DNA of 17,152 nt from Sulfurovum sp. Lineage in GTDB: Bacteria > Campylobacterota > Campylobacteria > Campylobacterales > Sulfurovaceae. Under the pieces are notes generated by a model. The model had not been told where the DNA came from. It searched no databases and was given only the letters and a program-made list of their open reading frames with translations. Numbering within the stretch: the first letter of the stretch is position 1; every line of letters starts with the position of its first letter. The position numbers and the translations under genes were made by a program. The DNA lies in contig JADGDL010000041.1 in assembly GCA_016744875.1 (NCBI GenBank), positions 1 through 17,152 on the forward strand, in the 5' to 3' direction. Shown piece after piece: positions 5,312 to 13,206 of the stretch.

Positions 5312-7903
5312 TTATTTTGCAGCTACGAAATCTTTAGCAAATTTTTGCAAGATCCCACCAGCATTATAGACTTCAACTTCTGCACTTGTATCTAGTCTAC
5401 AGATAACAGGTATATCAATACTCTCATTGTTTGCTCTTGTCATACGTACCGTTAAAGTACTTCTAGGCTCGATATTTCCAAGCACTTCAAAAGTCTCAGT
5501 ACCATCTATGTCATAAGTATGTCTAGTATCACCATCAGAAAATTGTAGTGGAAGTACACCCATACCCACAAGGTTAGTTCTGTGAATACGCTCAATACTT
5601 TCTGCGATAAGCACTTCAACACCTGCAAGTCTTACACCTTTTGCTGCCCAGTCACGTGAGCTTCCCTGTCCATAGTTTGTACCTGCAATAATGATCAGTG
5701 GTTGTTTACGCTCTTGATACGTTTCAATCGCTTCCCACATTCTCATCACTGTGCCTTCAGGTTCAACACGTGCCAGTGATCCTTGTTTAACCTCACCATT
5801 CTCATTTTTAACCATTTCGTTAAAGAGTTTCGGATTAGCAAATGTTGCACGTACTGCAGTGTTATGGTCACCCCTGTGCGTAGCATAAGAGTTCAGGTCA
5901 TCGATAGGCAGTCCCATTTTAAGACAGTATTCACCTGATGCACTCTCTGGCAATATCGCATTTGACGGCGAAAGGTGGTCAGTAGTGATGTTATCAGGAA
6001 ATACGCCTAAAGGACGTAAATTTTTAAGTGCCGGTCTACCTGTAAATTCATCATCCCAGTATGGTGGTTTTTGAATGTACGTTGACTTAGGGCTCCATTT
6101 ATAAAAAGGGTCTACTTCATAATCACCCAGAGCACTTTTTGCGAACATAGGGTCATAAATTTCAGTAAACATTTCTGGTTTAACTGAAGCTTTCACCACT
6201 GCGTCAATCTCTGCGTCTGTTGGCCATAAATCTTTAAGTGTAATGTCATTACCATTTTTATCAGTACCCAATGAATCTTTTTCTATATCAAATCGGATAC
6301 TACCAGCTAATGCATAGGCAATAACAAGTGGTGGAGAGGCTAAAAATGATTCTTTTACATAAGGGTGTATTCTACCATCAAAGTTTCTGTTTCCAGAAAG
6401 TACGGCTGTTGTATATATATCGTTATCTACCGCTTCTTTTTGAATAGCAGGATCAAGTGCTCCACTCATACCATTACACGTAGTACAGGCAAAACCAACT
6501 ATACCAAAGCCTAGTTTTTCTAATTCACCTAATAAGTTTGCATCTTTAAGATACTCTTCTACTACTTTAGAACCTGGTGCCAAGGATGACTTAACCCATG
6601 GCTTACGTTCCAGTCCAAGCTCATTGGCTTTTTTAGCCAATAATCCAGCGGCAACAACGTTACGTGGGTTAGAAGTGTTGGTACATGATGTTATAGCTGC
6701 TATTAAAATAGCACCATCAGGCATCTTGTCACCATCAATAGTAAAGTCTTTAATGATACCTTCTGCTTCCAGTGTACTCGTAGGTACAAGTTTATGAGGT
6801 TTGGAAGGACCGGCAAGTGAACGTGTCACTGTACTTAGATCAAACTCTAACTCTCTAGCATAGGTTGCATTGTCAAGAGCTGTAGCCCATAGACCACTTG
6901 CTTTTGCATATGTTTCTACTAGTTTAACTTGTTCTGGCTCTCTACCAGTGAGGGTTAGGTACTCTAATGTCTGATCATCAATAGCAAACATAGCAGCACT
7001 TGCACCGTATTCTGGAGTCATGTTAGAGATAGTTGCTCTATCACCCAATGTTAAAAATTCTACACCTTCTCCATAAAACTCTAAGTAAGAAGAGATTACA
7101 TTATTTTCACGTAAAAAACATGTCATCGCTAAGGCAATATCTGTAGCAGTAATACCTTCAGACCTTTTACCTTTTATGTTCACACCTACGATCTCAGGTA
7201 CTCTCATAAATGAAGGGTTTCCAAGCATGACGTTTTCAGCCTCTAATCCACCTACCCCAATAGCAATAACACCCAATGCATCCACATGTGGCGTATGGCT
7301 ATCTGTTCCTACAAGCGTATCAGGACTTGCAATACCATCAATGGCATGTATAACAGGTGACATTTTTTCAAGGTTGATCTGATGCATAATACCATTGCCC
7401 GGAGGGATAACATCTACGTTATCAAATGCTTCCTTTGTCCAGTTAATAAAGTGAAATCTATCGGCATTTCTTCTGTCTTCGATCGCTCTGTTCTTATCAA
7501 AAGCATCAGGGTCAAACCCACCACATTCAACTGCCAGTGAGTGGTCAACAATGAGCTGAGTCGGCACTACAGGATTAACCTTTTTAGGATCACCACCTTC
7601 TTCCGCAATAGCCTCACGGAGTCCTGCAAGGTCAACCAATGCGGTAAGCCCTAAAATATCGTGTGTTACAACTCTACTTGGATACCACGGGAAATCTTTA
7701 TCGGTTCTTTTTTCAATAATCTGAACCAATGAATCTCTTAAGTCTGCAGTTGGACATTTACGAAGTAAGTTTTCAGCTAATACACGTGAAGTGTAATTTA
7801 GCTTTTCAAAAGAACCATACTGAATCTCTTCAACGGCTTTTCTTACATTGTAATACTCTAGATCTGTACCTTCAAGTTTTTCTAAATAATTTTTACCTAT
7901 CAT
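5312..7903 (-). CDS. acnD: Fe/S-dependent 2-methylisocitrate dehydratase AcnD
   Basis: Aconitase-family enzyme that dehydrates 2-methylcitrate in the AcnD/PrpF version of the methylcitrate cycle. The chosen start MIGKNYLEKLEG (ATG 7901-7903) gives 863 residues; it follows the prpC stop by one base and is preceded by AGAGAGG. An in-frame ATG at 7930 would overlap prpC by 24 bases without a better ribosome site. The [4Fe-4S] ligands are visible as Cys407 (TSCTNTSNP) and Cys473/Cys476 (ACTTCNG). Other aconitase motifs are DHSLAVE (120-126), GTDSHTPH (199-206) and, in the swivelling domain, NYGQGSSRDWAAKG. AcnD rather than aconitase A is favoured by its place between prpC and prpF and by the N-terminal sequence. 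Cytosolic. Confidence 0.95.
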   Translation of the reverse strand: MIGKNYLEKLEGTDLEYYNVRKAVEEIQYGSFEKLNYTSRVLAENLLRKCPTADLRDSLVQIIEKRTDKDFPWYPSRVVTHDILGLTALVDLAGLREAIAEEGGDPKKVNPVVPTQLIVDHSLAVECGGFDPDAFDKNRAIEDRRNADRFHFINWTKEAFDNVDVIPPGNGIMHQINLEKMSPVIHAIDGIASPDTLVGTDSHTPHVDALGVIAIGVGGLEAENVMLGNPSFMRVPEIVGVNIKGKRSEGITATDIALAMTCFLRENNVISSYLEFYGEGVEFLTLGDRATISNMTPEYGASAAMFAIDDQTLEYLTLTGREPEQVKLVETYAKASGLWATALDNATYARELEFDLSTVTRSLAGPSKPHKLVPTSTLEAEGIIKDFTIDGDKMPDGAILIAAITSCTNTSNPRNVVAAGLLAKKANELGLERKPWVKSSLAPGSKVVEEYLKDANLLGELEKLGFGIVGFACTTCNGMSGALDPAIQKEAVDNDIYTTAVLSGNRNFDGRIHPYVKESFLASPPLVIAYALAGSIRFDIEKDSLGTDKNGNDITLKDLWPTDAEIDAVVKASVKPEMFTEIYDPMFAKSALGDYEVDPFYKWSPKSTYIQKPPYWDDEFTGRPALKNLRPLGVFPDNITTDHLSPSNAILPESASGEYCLKMGLPIDDLNSYATHRGDHNTAVRATFANPKLFNEMVKNENGEVKQGSLARVEPEGTVMRMWEAIETYQERKQPLIIIAGTNYGQGSSRDWAAKGVRLAGVEVLIAESIERIHRTNLVGMGVLPLQFSDGDTRHTYDIDGTETFEVLGNIEPRSTLTVRMTRANNESIDIPVICRLDTSAEVEVYNAGGILQKFAKDFVAAK

Positions 7904-7904
7904 C

Positions 7905-9059
7905 TTAGCCTCTCTGTGCCAAAGGTACAAATTTTAAATCTTCAGGACCTGTGTAGTTTGCAGATGGACGTATAATTTTTCCATCTTCTCTTTGTTCAAT
8001 AACATGTGCACCCCAACCACTTACTCTTGAAATAATAAATAATGGGGTAAACATATCAGTAGGAACATCCATTTGGTTATAAGATACTGCTGAGAACCAG
8101 TCAAGGTTAGGGAACATCTTTTTAGCATCCCACATTACCTCTTCCAGGCGTGATGCCACATCATACATAAGTGGTGTACCATTCTCCTCAGAAAGTGTTC
8201 TTGCCACTTCTTTAATAACAACATTTCTAGGGTCACTCGTAGTATATACAGGATGCCCAAAACCAATGACTATTTCATTGTTTGCCATACGTTCTTTAAT
8301 ATCTGTTTCAGCTTCATCAGCAGAGTTATAACGCTGTTGAATTCTAAATGCAGCTTCGTTTGCTCCTCCATGTTTTGGTCCTCTAAGTGCTCCAATAGCA
8401 CCTGTGACTGCTGAGTACATATCTGACTCAGTACCTGCAACAACACGTGCCGCAAATGTTGAAGCATTAAACTCATGTTCAGCATAAAGGATCAGAGAGA
8501 CATGCATTGCTTTTACCCATGATTCTTTTGGTTTTTCACCATGAAGAAGGTGTAAAAAGTGTCCACCAATACTGTCATCATCTGTTACAAGGTCTATACG
8601 TTTATTGTTATGCGTATAGTGATACCAATAAAGTAAAATTGAACCAAATGATGCCATGAGTCTATCCACCAGATCTTGTGCTTGCGCTTTGTTATGATCT
8701 TCTGCTTCAGGTTCTAGACAACCTAGGGCTGAACATCCTGTTCTCATAACATCCATAGGGTGAGTCTCTTTTGGAAGTTGCTCTAAAATTGTTTTAACAC
8801 CTTCGGGAATATCTCTCATAGACTGTAATTTTGTTTTATATGCGTCCAACTCTACTTGAGTTGGTAACTTTTCATGTATCAATAGGTATGCAATTTCTTC
8901 AAATTCTGCTTCAGTTGCAAACTCTAAAATATCGTATCCACGGTAGTGCAAGTCATTACCTGTACGGCCAACTGTACATAGTGCAGTATTCCCCGCAGTC
9001 ACACCTGAAAGTGCAACTGATTTTTTAGGTTTGAAACCTGATTTTGTTTCAGTACTCAT
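7905..9059 (-). CDS. prpC: 2-methylcitrate synthase PrpC
   Basis: Condenses propionyl-CoA with oxaloacetate to 2-methylcitrate, the entry step of the cycle. The 384-residue, citrate-synthase-type protein has the PrpC-typical N-terminus KKSVALSGVTAGNTALCTV and RTGNDLHYRGYDI (32-44). The catalytic triad is visible as His230 (PKHGGANEAA), His269 (GFGHPVY) and Asp320 (NLDWFSA), with AEHEFNAST at 193-201. Its length and the short N-terminus fit the dimeric PrpC/archaeal-like citrate synthases rather than the hexameric housekeeping enzyme. It starts 12 bases after prpB, with AAAGGAT seven bases before the ATG, and its stop is one base from the acnD start. Confidence 0.95.
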   Translation of the reverse strand: MSTETKSGFKPKKSVALSGVTAGNTALCTVGRTGNDLHYRGYDILEFATEAEFEEIAYLLIHEKLPTQVELDAYKTKLQSMRDIPEGVKTILEQLPKETHPMDVMRTGCSALGCLEPEAEDHNKAQAQDLVDRLMASFGSILLYWYHYTHNNKRIDLVTDDDSIGGHFLHLLHGEKPKESWVKAMHVSLILYAEHEFNASTFAARVVAGTESDMYSAVTGAIGALRGPKHGGANEAAFRIQQRYNSADEAETDIKERMANNEIVIGFGHPVYTTSDPRNVVIKEVARTLSEENGTPLMYDVASRLEEVMWDAKKMFPNLDWFSAVSYNQMDVPTDMFTPLFIISRVSGWGAHVIEQREDGKIIRPSANYTGPEDLKFVPLAQRG

Positions 9060-9071
9060 CGTGTATCCTTT

Positions 9072-9944
9072 TTATTTACTTTGTGAGAAAAGTGCGTCTA
9101 ATTTATCTTCGTATGCATAGTAATCTAGCATTTCGTATAATTCTTTTCTTGTTTGCATGATAGGTATAGTGCTTTCTTGTGAACCTTTTTCCATAATCGC
9201 TTTAAATACTTCAAGTGCAGCTTTATTCATGGCTCTAAATCCTGACAGAGGATAAAGAACCATATCTATACCTGAGTTACCTAGTTCTTCAACAGTAAAC
9301 ATTGGTGTTGCACCAAATTCAGTAATATTTGCAAGTACCGGTACTTTGATCACATCTGTAAAGGCTTTGTACTCTTCAAGTGTATGGATCGCTTCTGCAA
9401 AGATCATATCTGCACCAGCTTCAACATACGCTTGAGCACGTGCTAGAGCTGCTTCTTGACCTTCACTTGCGTGTGCATCTGTTCTTGCCATTACAACAAA
9501 ATCAGGATCTGTTTTACCATCTACTGCTGCACGAAGACGGTCACACATCTCTTCAGTGCTCACAAGCTCTTTGTTAGGTCTGTGTCCACATCTTTTTTGC
9601 GCTACCTGATCTTCTATATGACATCCTGCAGCACCGGCTTTAGTCATCTCTTTTACTGTTCTAGCAATGTTAAAAGCTCCACCCCAACCTGTATCAGCAT
9701 CTACTAAAAGAGGTAGATCACAACGTCCTGTGATCCGTCTAATATCGATACATACATCTTCAAGCATTGTCATTCCAATATCTGGTAGCCCATAACTGGC
9801 ATTGGCAACCCCTGCCCCTGAAATGTAAAGTGCTTTAGCACCTACAGCCTCTGCTTGAATAGCACTATATGCATTGATAACACCTACTATTTGTAATGGT
9901 CCGTTCTCTTTTAATGCTTCTCTGAATTTTTTTCCTGCGCTCAT
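9072..9944 (-). CDS. prpB: 2-methylisocitrate lyase PrpB
   Basis: Splits 2-methylisocitrate into pyruvate and succinate, the last step of the cycle. The start at 9944 (MSAGKKFREAL) gives 290 residues, the normal PrpB size. An in-frame ATG at 10064 would add 40 low-complexity, basic residues lying inside prpE and was rejected; AAGGA precedes ATG 9944. Key features are the Mg-binding stretch LLVDADTGWGG (79-89), the catalytic KRCGH (117-121, with Cys119), and IEDQVAQ. FVVMARTDAHASEG and NITEFGATPMFT match the E. coli enzyme nearly residue for residue. The prpE stop is separated from this ATG by a single base, so translation is probably coupled. Confidence 0.96.
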   Translation of the reverse strand: MSAGKKFREALKENGPLQIVGVINAYSAIQAEAVGAKALYISGAGVANASYGLPDIGMTMLEDVCIDIRRITGRCDLPLLVDADTGWGGAFNIARTVKEMTKAGAAGCHIEDQVAQKRCGHRPNKELVSTEEMCDRLRAAVDGKTDPDFVVMARTDAHASEGQEAALARAQAYVEAGADMIFAEAIHTLEEYKAFTDVIKVPVLANITEFGATPMFTVEELGNSGIDMVLYPLSGFRAMNKAALEVFKAIMEKGSQESTIPIMQTRKELYEMLDYYAYEDKLDALFSQSK

Positions 9945-9945
9945 A

Positions 9946-11856
9946 TTATGATTCCTTTGTTTTTGTTTTTGGGTAACCAAGTGCATTAATAGCCTTGGTA
10001 ATTTCTGGTAATACTGTTTGATCTTCAATCGTTGAAGGCATGTTCCACTCTTTGCCATCAGCAATGTCTCTCATGGTACCTCTTAGTATTTTACCACTTC
10101 TTGTCTTGGGTAGTCTATTTACCACTGTTGCTATTCTAAAACTCGCAACTGCACCGATCTCTTCACGTACAAGTTGTACAACGGCTTCTACTATAGATTG
10201 ATCATCTCTTTCGATACCTTCTTTAAGTACCACAAAGCCCATAGGTGATTCACCTTTAAGGGCATCATCTACACCAATAACAGCACACTCTGCAACATCA
10301 GGGTGTTTTGCGACGATCTCTTCCATTTCACCTGTACTCAAACGGTGACCCGCTACATTGATAACACCATCCATACGACCCATGACCCATACGTAGCCAT
10401 CTTTGTCTATATATCCTGAGTCACCTGTAAGGTAGTACCCATCATAGAACTTCAGGTAAGAACTTTTATAACGCTTGTCATCATCCCAAATACCCATTAA
10501 ACAACTTGGTGGTAGTGGTAGCTTCAGTACAAGGTTACCAAGTTTCCCTGGTTTACACTGTTTTCCATCAGCATCTAGTGCTTGCAGGTTAAATCCTGGC
10601 ATTGCTTTAGAAGGACTTCCTGGTTTTACTTCCATAGGGTCTAATCCCATTGGATTAGCAGCAATGGCCCAACCCGTCTCTGTTTGCCACCAATGGTCAA
10701 TAACTTCTTTGCCCGTTACTTTTTTAGTCCATTCATAGGTTGCCGTATCACATCTCTCACCTGCCATAAAGACAGTTTTGAGTTTACTTAGATCATATTT
10801 TTTAAGGAATTTCCCCTCAGGGTCTTCTTTACGAATAGCTCTAAATGCAGTAGGTGCTGAGAAAAGTTGATTTACCCCATACTCTTCACATACTCTCCAA
10901 AATGCTCCAGGGTTTGGTGTACGTACAGGTTTACCTTCATAAATAACCGTTGCACAACCATTCATAAGAGGAGCATAAACGATGTACGAGTGTCCAACAA
11001 CCCAACCCACATCACTTGCTGCCCAAAACACATCACCCGGTTTAGCATCATAAATATTGTCCATAGACCATTTCATGGCTACAGAGTGACCACCATTACT
11101 ACGTATGACCCCTTTAGGTTTTCCCGTAGTTCCTGAAGTATATAAAATATAAAGTGGGTCAATAGCATCTACAGGTACACAGTCTACAGGATCTGTTCTT
11201 GCTTCTTCTACTTCCCAGTCTACATCTCTCCATGGTAGCATATTTGCACGTTCTTGAGGACGTTGCCAAACAAAACATGTGGTTGGCTTATGGCTTGATC
11301 TTTTAATGGCTTCATCAAGTAATGGTTTATAGTGGATCACTTTACTTATTTCAATACCACAACTTGCACTCATAATAACCTTAGGCTTAGCATCTTCAAT
11401 ACGTGTTGCAAGTTCATGTGCAGCAAACCCACCAAATACCACTGAGTGAATAGCACCAATTCTGGCACAAGCAAGCATCGCAATAGCCGCTTCAGGGATC
11501 ATAGGCATGTAGATGACAACTCTATCACCTTTAACAACACCTTTGTTTACAAGCATACCGGCAGTTTTTGCTACTCTATCACGTAGTTCTCTATAGGTAT
11601 ACTGTTTTTTAGTATCCGTTACCGGAGAATCATAAATGAGAGCCGTTTGATCACCCCTGCCGTTATCTACATGTAAGTCAAGTGTATTGTAGCAGGTGTT
11701 CATACACCCACCTACAAACCATCTGTAATGTCCATCTACTACATCAAGCACTTTATCCCACTGGTGATACCAGTGTACTTTAGTTGCAGCCTCTGCCCAA
11801 AACTTCTCAGGATTGTTAATCGACTCTTTATATATATCGTCATATATTTTACTCAT
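9946..11856 (-). CDS. prpE: Propionate-CoA ligase PrpE
   Basis: AMP-forming acyl-CoA synthetase that activates propionate to propionyl-CoA. The 636-residue protein begins with the ACAS N-terminal module and carries the AMP/ATP loop TSGTTGKPKG at 240-249. The A8/A10 region is MGRMDGVINVAGHRLSTGEMEE and LPKTRSGKILRG, with Lys589 as the adenylation lysine, the residue acetylated in Salmonella PrpE. The segment GVIRSNGGHSVAMKWSM after the loop is PrpE-like rather than Acs-like. It is the first gene of the operon, with a near-perfect AAAAGGAG seven bases before the ATG, in contrast to enteric operons where prpE is last. The control region and a divergent regulator gene lie upstream. Confidence 0.94.
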   Translation of the reverse strand: MSKIYDDIYKESINNPEKFWAEAATKVHWYHQWDKVLDVVDGHYRWFVGGCMNTCYNTLDLHVDNGRGDQTALIYDSPVTDTKKQYTYRELRDRVAKTAGMLVNKGVVKGDRVVIYMPMIPEAAIAMLACARIGAIHSVVFGGFAAHELATRIEDAKPKVIMSASCGIEISKVIHYKPLLDEAIKRSSHKPTTCFVWQRPQERANMLPWRDVDWEVEEARTDPVDCVPVDAIDPLYILYTSGTTGKPKGVIRSNGGHSVAMKWSMDNIYDAKPGDVFWAASDVGWVVGHSYIVYAPLMNGCATVIYEGKPVRTPNPGAFWRVCEEYGVNQLFSAPTAFRAIRKEDPEGKFLKKYDLSKLKTVFMAGERCDTATYEWTKKVTGKEVIDHWWQTETGWAIAANPMGLDPMEVKPGSPSKAMPGFNLQALDADGKQCKPGKLGNLVLKLPLPPSCLMGIWDDDKRYKSSYLKFYDGYYLTGDSGYIDKDGYVWVMGRMDGVINVAGHRLSTGEMEEIVAKHPDVAECAVIGVDDALKGESPMGFVVLKEGIERDDQSIVEAVVQLVREEIGAVASFRIATVVNRLPKTRSGKILRGTMRDIADGKEWNMPSTIEDQTVLPEITKAINALGYPKTKTKES

Positions 11857-11881
11857 TTAGTTCTCCTTTTAAAAAAGTATA

Positions 11882-11909
11882 CCATAGCTATGGATAAATA
11901 AATAGTATA
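11882..11909 (-). promoter_or_regulatory. Probable prp operon promoter with palindrome at the start site
   Basis: Read on the minus strand, TATACT (11904-11909) fits a -10, with an A/T-rich stretch upstream as is usual in Campylobacterota. The start point would fall near 11897, leaving a leader of about 40 bases. Immediately downstream lies CCATAGCTATGG (11882-11893), a perfect 12-bp palindrome, well placed as an operator at or just after the start point. A second TATACT at 11876-11881 is too close to the ribosome site to be the main -10. Confidence 0.45.
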
Positions 11910-11931
11910 AAAAACGATTAAAATTTTTTTC

Positions 11932-11993
11932 TTTTATACATAAAAATTATTATTACATATTTAGTATACATTATGTATAAAAATTGTACAATT
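11932..11993. promoter_or_regulatory. Cluster of inverted repeats between prpE and the divergent regulator gene
   Basis: TTTTATACATAA (11932-11943) and TTATGTATAAAA (11971-11982) are exact reverse complements, 39 bp centre to centre, and each is itself nearly palindromic. They are followed by AATTGTACAATT (11982-11993), a perfect 12-bp palindrome. GTATAC lies between them at 11964-11969. The cluster covers the likely promoter of the regulator gene (start 12023) and the region upstream of the prp promoter. Autoregulation plus control of prp is the natural reading; no binding data exist here. Confidence 0.45.
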
Positions 11994-12022
11994 ATTATAG
12001 TTTTTTATAGGAGATATTCCAT

Positions 12023-12967
12023 TTGTATATGAATAGCATAGATAAAATGATTGAAATATATCAACGTTCAGAACTTAGTATGTCAAAGTTTGCCAATATT
12101 CTAAAAAAAGACAGGAGAACAGTTAGTTCTTGGATATATCGAGAGGTAGAAGTAACCCCTAAAAAAGAAGTTTTAGAGCATATATCCTCTTTTTTCAGGT
12201 ATTCTGATGAGATTTGGAACGAGAATTGTGAAAAAGAAGAATTTCTAGATATCATTACTTCTATTCCAACAAAAGACGTCAAGATCATAGAAGCAAACCA
12301 TGAGGGCAGATTAAAATATATTTTAAAAAATGAATCCGAACAACGTTTGGTTATCCATCCTAAATTTCCGGCTTCTGTCTATAGAGATGTTATCTCTCCA
12401 AAGTTTTATGCACAAAAAGAGAACAGTAAAGTAGATGCACTCAAAAAAGAGCGTATAGACAAGATGCTCAATTATGCGTATAAAAGTGACGAGTGGCATG
12501 ACATAAAATCATTACTCTATTTCTGTTTCAGTGAGATAGGAAACTTCTATACAAAAGAAGAAAAAATAGCTACTCTTGAACTATTGTATGACACATTTCA
12601 TGACAATTACAACAAAAGGCTTTATCTTTTTGATTCATTTTCTCAAAAGATCTATGGGCTAGATACTATGTATACTTCTCTAGATATTAAAAATAATATC
12701 ATGTTCTTTAAATCTCCTTTGGAATCGGTCTTTATTGAGATCAGAAATAAAGAGATAATAGAAAAGATACATCGACACTTTACACTGAGTAAGGAGTCTC
12801 CTGCACATGTCAAACCCAATGATGCGGGGAAAATATTGCAGATACTCATTATGGTTTTAAAACAAAACAAAAACCTGGTTGATGCCTATGAAGAGATTAA
12901 TCTAAAAACCTCTTATGGGGAACTTTTCAAGAATAATCTTAGTCTTTCAGTACAGGAAAGACTCTAA
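12023..12967 (+). CDS. Helix-turn-helix protein of unrecognised family, likely regulator of the prp operon
   Basis: I do not recognise the family. The N-terminal 65 residues look like an XRE/Cro-type DNA-binding domain (SMSKFANILKKDRRTVSSWI at 19-38, then TPKKEVLEHISSFF). The remaining 250 residues are mixed helix/strand with many Lys and Glu, no membrane segment and no visible cofactor motif; only two cysteines occur, so it is not the Cys4-containing ScfR/PrpR type, nor the sigma-54-dependent PrpR, nor a GntR protein. The start is probably TTG at 12023: AGGAG (12009-12013) is nine bases before it but 15 before the in-frame ATG at 12029, which would give 312 residues instead of 314. Divergent from prpE across a palindrome-rich 166-bp region, so control of propionate catabolism is likely by position. 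Confidence 0.75.
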   Translation: MYMNSIDKMIEIYQRSELSMSKFANILKKDRRTVSSWIYREVEVTPKKEVLEHISSFFRYSDEIWNENCEKEEFLDIITSIPTKDVKIIEANHEGRLKYILKNESEQRLVIHPKFPASVYRDVISPKFYAQKENSKVDALKKERIDKMLNYAYKSDEWHDIKSLLYFCFSEIGNFYTKEEKIATLELLYDTFHDNYNKRLYLFDSFSQKIYGLDTMYTSLDIKNNIMFFKSPLESVFIEIRNKEIIEKIHRHFTLSKESPAHVKPNDAGKILQILIMVLKQNKNLVDAYEEINLKTSYGELFKNNLSLSVQERL

Positions 12968-13041
12968 CTATTTAGTGTATAAAACAAATATAGTGAACTA
13001 CTTAACTAAATTTTCATTTTTTACCTTCATCTTTTTATATT

Positions 13042-13074
13042 GAAAAGACTTCTGTGCTCAAAGTCTCTTCTTTA
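13042..13074 (+). terminator. Possible terminator after the HTH regulator gene
   Basis: GAAAAGACTT (13042-13051) pairs with AAGTCTCTTC (13061-13070) with one mismatch around a nine-base loop. Only a short T-run follows. It stands 75 bases after the regulator stop and before the kinase promoter, so it plausibly separates the two transcription units. Confidence 0.4.
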
Positions 13075-13112
13075 CTAATTATATTTTAGCCTAAATAATA
13101 ATTTTAAAGTAT

Positions 13113-13148
13113 AATAATCGTATAATAATCGTATACTTCAATTATAGT
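13113..13148 (+). promoter_or_regulatory. Promoter of the two-component genes with 11-bp tandem repeat
   Basis: AATAATCG is repeated at 13113-13120 and 13124-13131, an 11-bp step, the whole reading AATAATCGTAT twice. TATAGT (13143-13148, five of six matches) is a good -10, which puts the repeats at about -42 and -31, the usual place for an OmpR-family activator that overlaps the -35 region. No TTGACA is present. The identical tandem core occurs upstream of frdC at 1801-1819. Self-activation by the downstream response regulator is inferred. Confidence 0.5.
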
Positions 13149-13206
13149 TATGTATTAATAAACTACATAATAAATTTTGATTTACTTAAATAATTAAGGT
13201 TATAGA

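Noticed and set aside
4683..5369. Plus-strand frames of 94-117 codons across prpF
   Set aside because: They are complements of a strongly conserved enzyme gene, without ribosome sites or recognisable domains.
9944..10064. N-terminal extension of PrpB by 40 residues
   Set aside because: It lies wholly inside prpE, is basic and low in complexity, has no PrpB similarity, and ATG 9942-9944 has its own ribosome site and gives the normal length.
11986..11996. Minus-strand AATAATTGTAC in the prp control region as a third two-component site
   Set aside because: Only one unit resembles the AATAATCG repeat, with one mismatch; the second unit 11 bp on does not match, and the bases are better explained by the palindrome AATTGTACAATT.
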